Positions 39,443 to 48,850 of a stretch of 64,000 bases of DNA are shown one piece after another. The position numbers and the translations under genes are program-made. The stretch covers positions 1 to 64,000 of the forward strand of contig USJL01000007.1 in the NCBI GenBank assembly GCA_900555015.1, read 5' to 3'. The DNA comes from an uncultured Oscillospiraceae bacterium. Its GTDB lineage: Bacteria; Bacillota; Clostridia; Oscillospirales; Acutalibacteraceae. Positions within the stretch are counted from its first letter, which is position 1; the number at the start of each line of letters is the position of its first letter. The notes below the pieces were generated by a model. That model saw only the letters and a list, made by a program, of their open reading frames with translations. It was not told the origin of the DNA and searched no databases.

Positions 39443-39892
39443 ATGAAAAATAAAAAAATAACTTTTTTAATTGTTGCGGCAGTTATAATAATTGCCGTTG
39501 TTGCCTTTGTTATTTACGGCGGCACAAAAGAAAGCAACAAAGAAACGCAAAGTAATCAAACAACAATTTCTTCCACAACAAAAAGCGACAGCGAAACAAC
39601 CGAAAATACAACCGTTTTACAAACAACAACCGAAAGCATAAAAAGCAGCAGTGAAAACAACCAAAACAATATAGCATTGCCTCTTACGGTTAACGATGCC
39701 ATGGATTTACTTCAAGAGCGTTATGGAAAATCATACACTGTTAACAGCACGGTTGAAGAAAACGGAATAAATTATTTTGCAATTTACAAAAATAATGTAA
39801 AATACGCTTCCGTTGGAATTAATCTTGCCACAGGTGAGGCAACGGAAACGATTACTGAAACAAATGTAAAAACAGATTTTTATCTTAACTGA
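39443..39892 (+). CDS. Membrane-anchored or secreted protein with a Ser/Thr-rich linker
   Basis: 149 residues. MKNKKITF and a hydrophobic helix (about 9-26) form a signal anchor, followed by a low-complexity Ser/Thr/Asn/Glu linker (about 30-75). A folded domain (80-149) follows: LTVNDAMDLLQERYGKSYTV, NYFAIYKNN, ASVGINLATGEATETI, which resembles a PepSY-like repeat. The linker suggests an extracellular domain held away from the membrane. The ATG lies four bases after the nagB stop with no ribosome site, so translation probably depends on coupling to nagB. I do not know its function. Confidence 0.7.
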   Translation: MKNKKITFLIVAAVIIIAVVAFVIYGGTKESNKETQSNQTTISSTTKSDSETTENTTVLQTTTESIKSSSENNQNNIALPLTVNDAMDLLQERYGKSYTVNSTVEENGINYFAIYKNNVKYASVGINLATGEATETITETNVKTDFYLN

Positions 39893-39951
39893 TAAATAAC
39901 AGCCGTTTGCCGACGTAAAACACGGCAAAGGCAGAAAGGTATGTAAAAATT

Positions 39952-41901
39952 ATGGAACAAAAAGAAAAGTTTTATATTACAACACCGATTTATTACCCAT
40001 CAGGCAACCCACACATAGGTCATTGCTACACAACCGTTGCATGTGATTCAATAGCAAGGTATAAAAGATTGCAGGGTAAAGAAGTTATGTTCTTAACAGG
40101 AACAGACGAGCACGGCCTTAAAATTGAGCAAAAAGCCGCTGAAAAAGGCATTACCCCAAAAGAATATGTTGACGAAGTAGTTGCCGTTTTCAAAAAGCTT
40201 TGGGAATATATGAATATCAGCTATGACAGATATATCAGAACAACTGATGATTACCACGTAGAAGCGGTTCAAAAAATATTTAAAGAACTTTATGACAAAG
40301 GATATATTTACAAAGGAAAGTACACAGGAAAATACTGTACTCCTTGCGAAAGCTTTTGGACAGACAGTCAGCTTGTTGACGGCAAATGCCCTGACTGCGG
40401 CAGAGAAGTTGTAGAAGCTTCGGAAGAAGCATACTTTTTCAAAATGGCTCCTTTTGCAGACAGAATTGAAAAATTATTAACAGAAACAGATTATTTACAG
40501 CCGAAAACAAGAGCTGTTGAACTTGTTAATAACTTTATTAAACCGGGTCTTGAAGACCTTTGCGTATCAAGAACATCATTTACATGGGGTATTCCCGTAA
40601 CATTTGATGAAAAACACGTAGTTTATGTTTGGATTGACGCACTTTCAAACTATATTACCGCACTTGGTTACAAAAACAATGCATATAACGATTACGACAA
40701 ATTTTGGCCTGCCGATGTTCATATGGTTGCAAAAGACATTATGCGTTTTCACGCTATTATTTGGCCTGCAATGCTTATGGCACTTGACTTACCGTTACCT
40801 AAGCACCTTGCAGTTCACGGCTGGATTACATTTAACGGTCAAAAAATGAGTAAATCCATAGGCAATGTTGTTGACCCGTTTGTTTTAGGTGAAAGATACG
40901 GCTGTGATGCGATAAGATACCATATTTTAAGGGAAATGGCACTTGGTGCAGACAGTTCTTTCTCTAATGAAATTATGATTAACAGAATCAACTCTGATTT
41001 AGCAAACGATTTAGGCAACCTTGTTTCAAGAACCGTTGCAATGGTTGAAAAATATTTTGGCGGCACTTTACCTGTTGAAAGAGAAGCTGAAGAAATTGAC
41101 AATGAACTTCTTAATATGGTAACAGGCTTAAGAGCTAAAACAGATTATTTTATTGATGAAACACAACTTAACAATGCACTTGCAGAAATATTTAAAGTTA
41201 TTTCAAGAGCAAATAAATATATTGACGAAACAACACCTTGGATTTTAGGCAAAGACGAAAGCAAAAAAGCACGTTTGGCAACTGTTTTATATAATCTTTT
41301 GGAAGCAATTCGTGTAAGCACAACTCTTCTTTCATGCTTTATGCCAACAACAATGCCAAAAGTTTGGGAACAAATAGGCGCAAGCCAAGACATTATAACA
41401 TATGAAAACGCAGGTAAAATCGGCGTTCTTCCGGCAGATGTTACTGTTAAAAAAGGACCTGCCCTTTTCCCAAGAATTGATGTTGAAAAGGAAATCGACG
41501 AGCTTAACGCTTTAATTCAAAAGCAAATGGAAAAAGCACAGGCAAAAGAAGAAAAGAAAGAAATTGAAGGCTTGGCAGAAATTAAATTTGACGATTTTGC
41601 AAAAGTTGAATTGCGTGTTGCAAAAATTGTTGAATGCGAACCAATTAAAAAAGCAAAAAAATTATTAAAATTACAGGTTAATGACGGCACAAAAGATTTA
41701 AGACAAATCGTTTCGGGAATTGCACCTTGGTACAAACCTGAAGATTTAATAGGCAAATCTGTTGTTATTGTTGCAAACCTTAAACCGGCAAAACTTTGCG
41801 GTGAAATGAGTAACGGCATGCTTCTTGCCGGCGACACGACAGACGGCGACGTAAAAGTATTGTTTGTAGACGGTATTGAGCCGGGCACACAGCTTAGATA
41901 A
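39952..41901 (+). CDS. metG: Methionyl-tRNA synthetase
   Basis: 649 residues. Class I motifs NPHIGH and KMSKS flank the catalytic domain. Between them is a zinc knuckle with CTPCESFW and CPDCG. A C-terminal tRNA-binding domain (about 545-649) begins IKFDDFAKVELRVAKI and helps dimerise. AAAGG lies 12 bases before the ATG. The 59-base gap upstream is too short for a T-box leader. tatD starts one base after its stop. Confidence 0.97.
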   Translation: MEQKEKFYITTPIYYPSGNPHIGHCYTTVACDSIARYKRLQGKEVMFLTGTDEHGLKIEQKAAEKGITPKEYVDEVVAVFKKLWEYMNISYDRYIRTTDDYHVEAVQKIFKELYDKGYIYKGKYTGKYCTPCESFWTDSQLVDGKCPDCGREVVEASEEAYFFKMAPFADRIEKLLTETDYLQPKTRAVELVNNFIKPGLEDLCVSRTSFTWGIPVTFDEKHVVYVWIDALSNYITALGYKNNAYNDYDKFWPADVHMVAKDIMRFHAIIWPAMLMALDLPLPKHLAVHGWITFNGQKMSKSIGNVVDPFVLGERYGCDAIRYHILREMALGADSSFSNEIMINRINSDLANDLGNLVSRTVAMVEKYFGGTLPVEREAEEIDNELLNMVTGLRAKTDYFIDETQLNNALAEIFKVISRANKYIDETTPWILGKDESKKARLATVLYNLLEAIRVSTTLLSCFMPTTMPKVWEQIGASQDIITYENAGKIGVLPADVTVKKGPALFPRIDVEKEIDELNALIQKQMEKAQAKEEKKEIEGLAEIKFDDFAKVELRVAKIVECEPIKKAKKLLKLQVNDGTKDLRQIVSGIAPWYKPEDLIGKSVVIVANLKPAKLCGEMSNGMLLAGDTTDGDVKVLFVDGIEPGTQLR

Positions 41902-41902
41902 T

Positions 41903-42673
41903 ATGAATAATATTTTTGACACACACAGCCACTATGATGACGAAAAATTTAACAGCGACCGTGATGAACTTTTAAATTCACTTAAAAGCTGCGGTGTTTC
42001 AAACGTTGTAACCTGCGGCTGTGATATTAAATCAACGGAATTTAATAAAAATCTTGCCGAAAAATATGATTATATTTATTTTGCCGCAGGATTTCATCCT
42101 GAAAATTTAAACGGTGTAACCGTTAACGACATTAATATAATTGAAAAATATGCAAGCCACAAAAAATGCGTTGCCATAGGCGAAATAGGACTTGACTATT
42201 ATTGGATGGACTCATCTAAAGAAGTTCAAAAAGACTTTTTTATTCGTCAAATACAGCTTGCAAAAAAGCTTGATATGCCTGTTATAGTTCACGACAGAGA
42301 CGCTCACGGCGATACATTGGAAATTTTGAAAGCAGAAAAGCCAAAAGGTGTTGTTCACTGCTTTTCAGGCTCGGCACAAATGGCTGAAGAAATAATTAAA
42401 ATGGGCATGTATATCGGTTTAAACGGCGTTGCTACATTTAAAAACGCACGCAAAAGTTTGGAAGTTGTTAAATCAATTCCAATTGAAAGGCTTGTGCTTG
42501 AAACAGACTGCCCGTACCTTGCCCCCGAGCCTTGCCGGGGCAAGCGTAACGACTCTTCCCTGATTCCACACATTGCGGCAAGAATAGGTGAAGTTTTGAG
42601 TATGGACGCACAAGAAATTTTAAATATTACAAATGTAAATGCACACAAACTATATAACTTGGAGGGTGATTAA
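41903..42673 (+). CDS. tatD: TatD family DNase
   Basis: Metal-dependent hydrolase of 256 residues. DTHSHYDD at the start gives the first two metal His, AIGEIGLDYY the Glu, VHDRDAH and HCFSGS the others, and LVLETDCPYLAP the last Asp. TatD enzymes act as 3' exonucleases on DNA. The ATG at 41903 follows the metG stop by one base; the ribosome site is within metG. The end overlaps the symporter gene start (TAATG). metG-tatD linkage is common in Firmicutes. Confidence 0.94.
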   Translation: MNNIFDTHSHYDDEKFNSDRDELLNSLKSCGVSNVVTCGCDIKSTEFNKNLAEKYDYIYFAAGFHPENLNGVTVNDINIIEKYASHKKCVAIGEIGLDYYWMDSSKEVQKDFFIRQIQLAKKLDMPVIVHDRDAHGDTLEILKAEKPKGVVHCFSGSAQMAEEIIKMGMYIGLNGVATFKNARKSLEVVKSIPIERLVLETDCPYLAPEPCRGKRNDSSLIPHIAARIGEVLSMDAQEILNITNVNAHKLYNLEGD

Positions 42674-44085
42674 TGGAAACGTTAAAATCAATAATAGACT
42701 CAATAAGTAATTTTGTGTGGGGACCTGTTATGTTGGTTTTTCTTGTAGGAACAGGTATTTTTCTTACAATTAAACTTAACTTTTTACCTTGGCGCAATTT
42801 AGGTTCTTCACTTAAAAGACTTTTCAGCAAAGAATCAAGAAAAAAAACAGAAGGCACAGGCGATATATCTCCGTTTTCGGCACTTATGACAGCCCTTGCC
42901 TCTACAGTAGGCACAGGCAACATTGTTGGCGTTGCCACAGCAATGGTTATGGGCGGACCCGGTGCTCTTGTTTGGATGTGGATTTCTGCCGCTTTCGGTA
43001 TTTCCACAAAATATGCGGAATGCGCCCTTGCCGGCAAATACCGTGAAATAAATGCAAAAGGTGAAATGTGCGGCGGACCTATGTACACGCTTAAAAACGG
43101 ATTAAAAAACAAAAAATTAGGAAAATTTCTTGCCGTTTTATTTGCAATATTTACATTACTGGCATCATTTGGAATAGGTAACGCTTCACAAGCTAATTCT
43201 ATTGCAGGTGCAGTATATTCAACATTTCAAATTCCAAAATGGATTATTGGCATTATTTTGGCTGTTATGGTAGGAATAGTTGTTATAGGCGGTATTCAGT
43301 CTATTTCAAAAGTTTCAACTGTTCTTGTGCCGTTTATGGCTATATTTTACATAATTACCGGTTTAACGGTTGTTATTATTAACGGCAAAAATTTGCCTGA
43401 CGGAATTGCAAATATTTTTTCAATGGCATTTGGATTTAAACCTGTAGCCGGCGGACTTGTAGGCACAATAACCGCTTCTGTTATGAGTTCCATGCGATAC
43501 GGAATTGCACGTGGCGTATTTTCAAACGAAGCCGGATTGGGAAGCGCTGCAATTACGGCAGCTTCTGCCACATCCGATAACCACGTTAAACAAGGCTACA
43601 TTAACATGTGCGGCACATTTATAGATACAATTATTGTTTGCACAATAACAGGGCTTGCAATAGCATCAAGCGGCATGTTAGGTCAAACAGACGGCGACGG
43701 AAAACTTTTTGAAGGCGCTGCATTAACTATTGCGGCATTTGAAACAGCCCTTGGCCAAGCAGGCGCAGTATTTGTTACCGTAGGTATTATATTGTTTGCA
43801 TTTTCAACCATTTTGGGTTGGGAATACAACGGTGAAAAAGCACTTGAATTTTTATTTGGTAAACCGATTATTTGTTATATATACAGAGTTATATTTTCAA
43901 TACTTACATTCGTAGGTGCTACAGCAGCATTAGACATTGTTTGGTCATTCTCAGACATAGCAAACGGTTTGATGGCAATACCTAACCTAATAAGTTTAAT
44001 TGCCCTGTCAGGCGTTTTGGCTAAAGACACCAAAGAATACCAAAAAACACTGAAAAAAGAAAAACTTGAAAAGAAAAGTAAATAA
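42673..44085 (+). CDS. Sodium:alanine symporter (AGCS family)
   Basis: 470 residues with about ten membrane helices. The family signature ASTVGTGNIVGVATAMVMGGPGALVWMW is at about 75-105; GLGSAAITAASATSDNH and GWEYNGEKALEFLFG follow. AGCS carriers import alanine or glycine with sodium. GGAGGGTG lies before the ATG, which overlaps the tatD stop. The C-terminus is lysine rich. A strong terminator shared with the convergent XRE gene follows. Confidence 0.93.
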   Translation: METLKSIIDSISNFVWGPVMLVFLVGTGIFLTIKLNFLPWRNLGSSLKRLFSKESRKKTEGTGDISPFSALMTALASTVGTGNIVGVATAMVMGGPGALVWMWISAAFGISTKYAECALAGKYREINAKGEMCGGPMYTLKNGLKNKKLGKFLAVLFAIFTLLASFGIGNASQANSIAGAVYSTFQIPKWIIGIILAVMVGIVVIGGIQSISKVSTVLVPFMAIFYIITGLTVVIINGKNLPDGIANIFSMAFGFKPVAGGLVGTITASVMSSMRYGIARGVFSNEAGLGSAAITAASATSDNHVKQGYINMCGTFIDTIIVCTITGLAIASSGMLGQTDGDGKLFEGAALTIAAFETALGQAGAVFVTVGIILFAFSTILGWEYNGEKALEFLFGKPIICYIYRVIFSILTFVGATAALDIVWSFSDIANGLMAIPNLISLIALSGVLAKDTKEYQKTLKKEKLEKKSK

Positions 44086-44121
44086 GCAGTCGAAATCAAG
44101 TCAGACTGTTAAACAAAATAA

Positions 44122-44157
44122 AAAAACGGCTTAGGTTTTAAAACCTAAGCCGTTTTT
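44122..44157. terminator. Bidirectional terminator between symporter and XRE gene
   Basis: A long symmetrical stem AAAACGGCTTAGGTTTT / AAAACCTAAGCCGTTTT with A-run and T-run on either side, usable on both strands. Confidence 0.9.
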
Positions 44158-44164
44158 CCAATCA

Positions 44165-44521
44165 TTAAAGTTCGTTAAGATACTGAAGCAACGCCGCAAG
44201 TTGAACTTCATCCAGTGAACGTACTCTGTTTAAAATAAGCAATTCAAAATTTGAAAGTTTGTTACCGTCATTATCCGAATTGTTACCGCAAGCAACTTTC
44301 AACTCATCTTCCTCTGTAGTATTACCAATAAGGTAATCAACAGAAACGCCAAAGTATTCCGCAAGTTTAATAAAAGTAACACCTTTTGGATTTGTGTCGA
44401 TTTCGTATCTTCTGTAAGTTGCTCCCTTAACGCCGATAGCCTCAGCCACCTCAGCAGAAGTTACGCCCTTTTCACGCCTTAATTTTTTTAATCTTAACGC
44501 AAGTTCTGATTTTTCTTTCAT
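44165..44521 (-). CDS. XRE-family HTH transcription regulator
   Basis: 118 residues. N-terminal helix-turn-helix (about 8-63): LALRLKKLRREKGVTSAEVAEAIGVKGATYRRYE, LAEYFGVSVDYLIG. A linker and a C-terminal helical segment (90-118) with VRSLDEVQLAALLQYL follow, perhaps for dimerisation. AGGGGAC precedes the ATG. It stands alone between two terminators or promoters, so no target can be named from context. Confidence 0.9.
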   Translation of the reverse strand: MKEKSELALRLKKLRREKGVTSAEVAEAIGVKGATYRRYEIDTNPKGVTFIKLAEYFGVSVDYLIGNTTEEDELKVACGNNSDNDGNKLSNFELLILNRVRSLDEVQLAALLQYLNEL

Positions 44522-44550
44522 AATATTGTCCCCTCTTTCCCTTTGTGATA

Positions 44551-44579
44551 ATTATACACAGAGGAACATAATTAGTCAA
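44551..44579 (-). promoter_or_regulatory. Promoter of the XRE gene
   Basis: Minus strand TTGACT (complement of 44574-44579), 17 bases, TATAAT (complement of 44551-44556). Confidence 0.8.
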
Positions 44580-44635
44580 TAAAAATCAAGATTTTTTCAT
44601 AAAGAATTAATTTTTTTGTCATATATCATAAAAAA

Positions 44636-45985
44636 TCACTGATTATCGCTGTTTTCATCGTCATAATATGCCTGTTCTCGGCGCTTTTTACGCTCTTTTT
44701 TCTTTTTATAATTGTTAATAACAAGTAAAATATAAACCAAAACAAACAAAACAGCGGCAACAAAAATAATTTTAACCACCGTTAAAGAAAAGAAATGCTT
44801 AATTGCATTTATTACTTTTAAAAACGTTGAAAGTTCAACTGTATTGGCTGCCACCAAATCCACCGTGGCTATAACCTCGTCACCGTAAATTATATTTGCC
44901 TTGCAAACATAATCGCCTTGTTCAACCGGTGCGGAAATTTCGGCAGGTTTATCAACCGACTCAACAATAATTGCCGATTTATCAAGACTTGTAGGCACAA
45001 TAACGGTTACATCTGTTTTAGCAACAAGCTGAACGGAATCGGTGTCTTTACCGTTTTTAACCGGAATTTCATCAAGTATTTCATTTTTTTCAGCCAAAGT
45101 TGAATATTTCAAGCTGTTAAATGCCCAATTAAAAAGTGTTGCGGCGTCGATAAAAGAACATTTTTCTTTATATCCGTCTTTGTTGTAATCAATAACCGGA
45201 GCACCCATAACCACGGCAAGATAATTATAACCGTCTTTACTTGCTTTAGTTATTACGCAATAACCGGCTTCTTCAGTTGAACCTGTTTTAATACCCTGGG
45301 CATATTTATAATAATACGAAACATAACCGGAACGAAGCATTAAATTAGTGTGGTAATAATTCATTCCGTTATATTCATACTGAACGGTAGTTGCCATTTT
45401 CATAAAAGTTTCGTTTTGAATGGCGTCAAGCGCTATTGTTGCCATATCCGACGCTGTTGTGTAATGATTTTCGCTGTGCAATCCGTCAGGATTTTCAAAA
45501 TGCGTATTCATACATCCTAAAGACTGGGCATAATCATTCATCATATCAACAAAACCTGAACGTGTTTTGCCCACATATTCCGCCAAAACTTCTGTTGCAT
45601 CACAGGCAGAATGCACCATTGTAAGATAAAGCAACTGCTCAATAGTTAAAACATCGCCTTTTTTTAGTCCTGCCACCTGTGCGCCTGAACCTGCAAGAAC
45701 ATCTATGGCACTTGAAGAAACTTCTGTTTGAGCAGATAAATCGGAAACATTATTAAGCGTTACCATAGCGGTAACTATTTTTGTTAATGATGCAGGATAC
45801 ATTTTTTCGTCTGCATTTTTTTCTGCCACAACAGGATATGTTTCATCATCCAAATTAATAAGCATATACGCTTTTGAATAAAGTTCCGCATCCGGCGTAT
45901 AAGTTGCGGCGTTTGCCGAAAAAGCAAACGTAAAAGATGATATTAAAATTAAAAAAGATAAAAATATTGAAACGGTTTTTCTCAT
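44636..45985 (-). CDS. D-alanyl-D-alanine carboxypeptidase (PBP5-type) with altered SxN motif
   Basis: 449 residues. Signal peptide (1 to about 27, ending SANAA). The serine peptidase S11 domain (about 30-290) has S66-L-T-K69 and K233-T-G. The second motif, normally S-x-N, reads S126-A-C128. A C-terminal beta domain follows, then a true membrane helix (about 395-420, VVKIIFVAAVLFVLVYILL) and a charged tail. PBP5-type enzymes usually end in an amphipathic helix, so this anchor differs. The family trims pentapeptides in peptidoglycan; some members act in sporulation. The ATG at 45985 is preferred; a TTG at 46000 lacks a ribosome site. Confidence 0.88.
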   Translation of the reverse strand: MRKTVSIFLSFLILISSFTFAFSANAATYTPDAELYSKAYMLINLDDETYPVVAEKNADEKMYPASLTKIVTAMVTLNNVSDLSAQTEVSSSAIDVLAGSGAQVAGLKKGDVLTIEQLLYLTMVHSACDATEVLAEYVGKTRSGFVDMMNDYAQSLGCMNTHFENPDGLHSENHYTTASDMATIALDAIQNETFMKMATTVQYEYNGMNYYHTNLMLRSGYVSYYYKYAQGIKTGSTEEAGYCVITKASKDGYNYLAVVMGAPVIDYNKDGYKEKCSFIDAATLFNWAFNSLKYSTLAEKNEILDEIPVKNGKDTDSVQLVAKTDVTVIVPTSLDKSAIIVESVDKPAEISAPVEQGDYVCKANIIYGDEVIATVDLVAANTVELSTFLKVINAIKHFFSLTVVKIIFVAAVLFVLVYILLVINNYKKKKERKKRREQAYYDDENSDNQ

Positions 45986-46104
45986 ACTCTTGACACCCAA
46001 TTAAATAAAATATATTATATTGTAAAGCAAATTTTTAAGTGCTTATATTCTAACATTTTTATTTTATTTTTAAAAGATGTAATTTAATTTTTTTAGGTGA
46101 AATT

Positions 46105-46782
46105 ATGATTTATATTACCGGTGATACCCACGGAGATATTTCCTTTTTTAAAAACCCAAAATTAAAAAAATTGGGCGAGAAAGATATTTTAATAATATGC
46201 GGCGATTTTGGATTTATTTGGAACCCGAAAGACGAAAAAGAAAAGAAAAATTTGGAAATATTAAAAAGCAAAAAATATACAATTTGCTTTTTAGACGGTG
46301 CACACGAAAATTTTGACATTTTAAACAGTTATACACCTTATCGCTGGAAGGGCGGAAACGCACACAAAATAGCAAACAATATTTTTCATCTTATGCGTGG
46401 AGAAATTTTCACCTTTGAAAATAAATCATTTTTTGTTATGGGCGGCGGAGAAAGCGAAGACAGAGATATGCGTGAAGAAGGCGTTTCATGGTGGAAAGAA
46501 GAAATGCCGAATGAAGAAGAAATTAAAAATGCAGAAGACAACTTGGACGCTGCCGAAAAGTCTGTTAACTACATATTAACATACGAAGCACCTGCCATTG
46601 CGAAAGACTTTTTAAAACTGCATACAAACCAATATGTTAATATTTCGTCTTTAAACACATATTTGCAAATATTAACAAAAGATATTGATTATTACCATTG
46701 GTACTTCGGTTCATTACACACAGATTTGGAAATAAGTAAAAAAATGACAGCTGTATTTAACAACATATATGAAATAAAATAA
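46105..46782 (+). CDS. Calcineurin-like phosphoesterase fold protein, active site degenerate
   Basis: 225 residues of the calcineurin-like phosphoesterase family. The first motifs are intact: GDTHG (D7, H9) and GDFG (D34). The third, GNHE in active members, reads G65-A66-H67-E68; the usual His of ILTHEAP is Y160; and GHxH reads G202-S203-L204-H205. Thus an Asn and two His that bind metals are missing, and catalysis is doubtful. Homologues with the full set occur in Clostridia and their phages. TAGGTG lies before the ATG. It is a single gene that ends at a two-way terminator. Confidence 0.85.
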   Translation: MIYITGDTHGDISFFKNPKLKKLGEKDILIICGDFGFIWNPKDEKEKKNLEILKSKKYTICFLDGAHENFDILNSYTPYRWKGGNAHKIANNIFHLMRGEIFTFENKSFFVMGGGESEDRDMREEGVSWWKEEMPNEEEIKNAEDNLDAAEKSVNYILTYEAPAIAKDFLKLHTNQYVNISSLNTYLQILTKDIDYYHWYFGSLHTDLEISKKMTAVFNNIYEIK

Positions 46783-46818
46783 AAAACAGCCTTGTTAATA
46801 AACAAGGCTGTTTTTTTA
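46783..46818. terminator. Bidirectional terminator
   Basis: AAAACAGCCTTGTT (46783-46796), loop AATA, AACAAGGCTGTTTT (46801-46814), with T-runs on both strands. It serves the phosphoesterase gene and the convergent EamA gene. Confidence 0.88.
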
Positions 46819-47760
46819 CGTTTTTTTACGAAAATCTTTATTAACAATAAATATACCCACACAAACAAGAAGAAGAGAAATCAAGTTTTTAAAGCTAAAT
46901 GCCTCTGCCGTTTCACCTAAAATAGCAGCAGAAAGCAGAACGCCGAAAACAGGATTCATAAAGCCCATAACCGCCACATTTGAAACGGGATTATACTTTA
47001 ACAAAATGCCCCAAACGGTATAAGCCACAGCTGAAATAAAAGCAAGGTAAAATAAAATCAAAAGGGATTTTGCCGTTTCAGACGGTTCTACAATAAATTT
47101 TCCACCGGCAATTAAACCGAAAACAATCATAAACACTCCGCCTGCAAAAAATTGCCAACCGGAAAGCATAACAGGATTGTCTGTTTGAGAATATTTTTTA
47201 ATTAACACACTTGAAACGGAATATGCAAAAGCAGACAGCAAAATAGCTCCCTCGCCTTTAATCGAGAATCCGCCCAGCGATGATGCGGAAGTTAAATTAA
47301 TAATTACAACACCTGCAAATCCCAACACAACACCGGCTGTTTTTTGAAAGGTTAGTTTTTCCATTTTAAAAACAAGTGCCGATATAATAAGTGACATAAA
47401 CACATTTACAGCAACAAGTATACTTGATTTTACGCCGCTTGTATGTGCCAAACCGATATAAAACATTATGTATTGCAAAACCGTTTGAAACAATCCCAGC
47501 ACGGCAATATGTCCTATTTGGGTTTTGTTTTTGGGAAGCAATAATTTTTTTGACATTAAGCAGCCGATAACAAGCACCAAAATTCCTGCCAAAGCAAAGC
47601 GAACGCCGGCAAAAAGAATTTGAGAAAAACTGTCATCAGCACCTATATTAAACAGTGCATAGCCTGCTTTTACGGTTGGAAAAGCAGAGCCCCATAAAAA
47701 GCAACAAAGCATTGCCAACGGAACAAACGCTATCGACTTTGAAAATTTACTTTTATTCAT
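46816..47760 (-). CDS. EamA/DMT-family transporter
   Basis: 314 residues with ten membrane helices arranged as two EamA repeats: FLWGSAFPTVKAGYAL in the first and the matching VWGILLKYNPVSNVAVMGFMNPVFGVLLSAAILGE in the second. The family exports amino acids, nucleosides or other small metabolites; substrate unknown. The ATG at 47760 lies inside the end of the Fe-dehydrogenase gene (ATGAATAA overlap). It is the last gene of the unit. Confidence 0.9.
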   Translation of the reverse strand: MNKSKFSKSIAFVPLAMLCCFLWGSAFPTVKAGYALFNIGADDSFSQILFAGVRFALAGILVLVIGCLMSKKLLLPKNKTQIGHIAVLGLFQTVLQYIMFYIGLAHTSGVKSSILVAVNVFMSLIISALVFKMEKLTFQKTAGVVLGFAGVVIINLTSASSLGGFSIKGEGAILLSAFAYSVSSVLIKKYSQTDNPVMLSGWQFFAGGVFMIVFGLIAGGKFIVEPSETAKSLLILFYLAFISAVAYTVWGILLKYNPVSNVAVMGFMNPVFGVLLSAAILGETAEAFSFKNLISLLLVCVGIFIVNKDFRKKT

Positions 47761-48850
47761 TATTAAATCCAAACACTTTTCTGTATATTTTCAGCACATC
47801 ATCCGAATTAAGCACAGTAGGATTATTAAGCAATCTGGCAGGGTTAACACTTTGTGCAAAACCGTTTACAAGTGTTTCATCTGCAACGGGAGTATAAAGT
47901 TCAAATTCATTTACAAGGTTTTCAAATATTTCGGCACCGTCATTTGAATTTTTACCGCCAAGCATAACACCCAATTCATCAAGAGTTTTTAAAACATATT
48001 CTCTGCCACGTGAATCGTTAATTTTATCATTATGAATATTCATATACTTCCATATTTCTTTTAAATTAACGCTTACGGAATGACCGTGTGCCGTGTGGCA
48101 ATTAACAGTAATGTTATAGCACATTGCATGAGCGGAAGTGGTTGAAGTTATATCAATAGCCTTACCTGCATAATAGGATGCCATCATCATTCCTTTATTA
48201 CCGCTGTCTGTATTATTAATATATCCGTCTTTATTATCCACAAAAAGTTTTATTGCTTTTGCCGCAATCGCCTTGCTTTCTTCAGTGCTTTTAACATTCC
48301 AATAACTTTCAATACTGTGGCAAAGGGCGTCCATTGCCGTGCAACGCCTTTGATAAGGCGGAACTGTTTTTAAAAACGAAGAATCAAGCAAAACAAAATC
48401 AGGTAAAAATCCACTGTGAGTAATTGAATGTTTTTCGTTTTCATTAACATAAAAAATAGAATAACGTGTTGCTTCCGAACCGGTGCCGGATGTTGTGGGA
48501 ATTGCAAAAAATTTAATTTCATTATCCTTCATAGGTTCGCTTAATGCTGTTTTTGCATTATTTGTTACAAGAAGCTTTATCATTTTTGCAGAGTCAAGAA
48601 CCGAGCCGCCTCCTGCGCCGATAATAAAATCACAGCCGCTTTTGCGGAATAAATCAGCTGCCTCAGCCATATCTTCAAATCGAGGATTAGGACGAACCTT
48701 ATCCCAAACAGTTAAATCAAAATTATTTATAAGATATTCAAACGCTGCTGTTTTTTTAAAACTGCCCGAACAGCAAAGAAAAGGTTTCTTAAAATAAGAA
48801 ACCTTTTTCAATTCGCTTAAATTCTTAATAAGAACGCCTTTAGTCTGCAT
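47753..48850 (-). CDS. Iron-containing alcohol dehydrogenase
   Basis: About 365 residues of the group III Fe-ADH family. NAD loop GAGGGSVLDSAK; TTSGTGSEATRY; iron ligands in DALCHSIESYW (Asp and His), TTSAHAMCY and CHTAHGHSV. Substrate not evident. The ATG at 48850 overlaps the iolB end by 11 bases and has no ribosome site, so coupling is likely; two upstream ATG codons (48865, 48877) are alternatives. Given iolB upstream, it could reduce an aldehyde from sugar-acid or inositol breakdown, but this is inference. Confidence 0.88.
   Translation of the reverse strand: MQTKGVLIKNLSELKKVSYFKKPFLCCSGSFKKTAAFEYLINNFDLTVWDKVRPNPRFEDMAEAADLFRKSGCDFIIGAGGGSVLDSAKMIKLLVTNNAKTALSEPMKDNEIKFFAIPTTSGTGSEATRYSIFYVNENEKHSITHSGFLPDFVLLDSSFLKTVPPYQRRCTAMDALCHSIESYWNVKSTEESKAIAAKAIKLFVDNKDGYINNTDSGNKGMMMASYYAGKAIDITSTTSAHAMCYNITVNCHTAHGHSVSVNLKEIWKYMNIHNDKINDSRGREYVLKTLDELGVMLGGKNSNDGAEIFENLVNEFELYTPVADETLVNGFAQSVNPARLLNNPTVLNSDDVLKIYRKVFGFNNE

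Noticed and set aside
39893..39951. T-box or other leader before metG
   Set aside because: The gap is 59 bases, too short for a T-box, and shows no T-box sequence or specifier structure. A TTGCCG/CGGCAA pairing there has no T-run.
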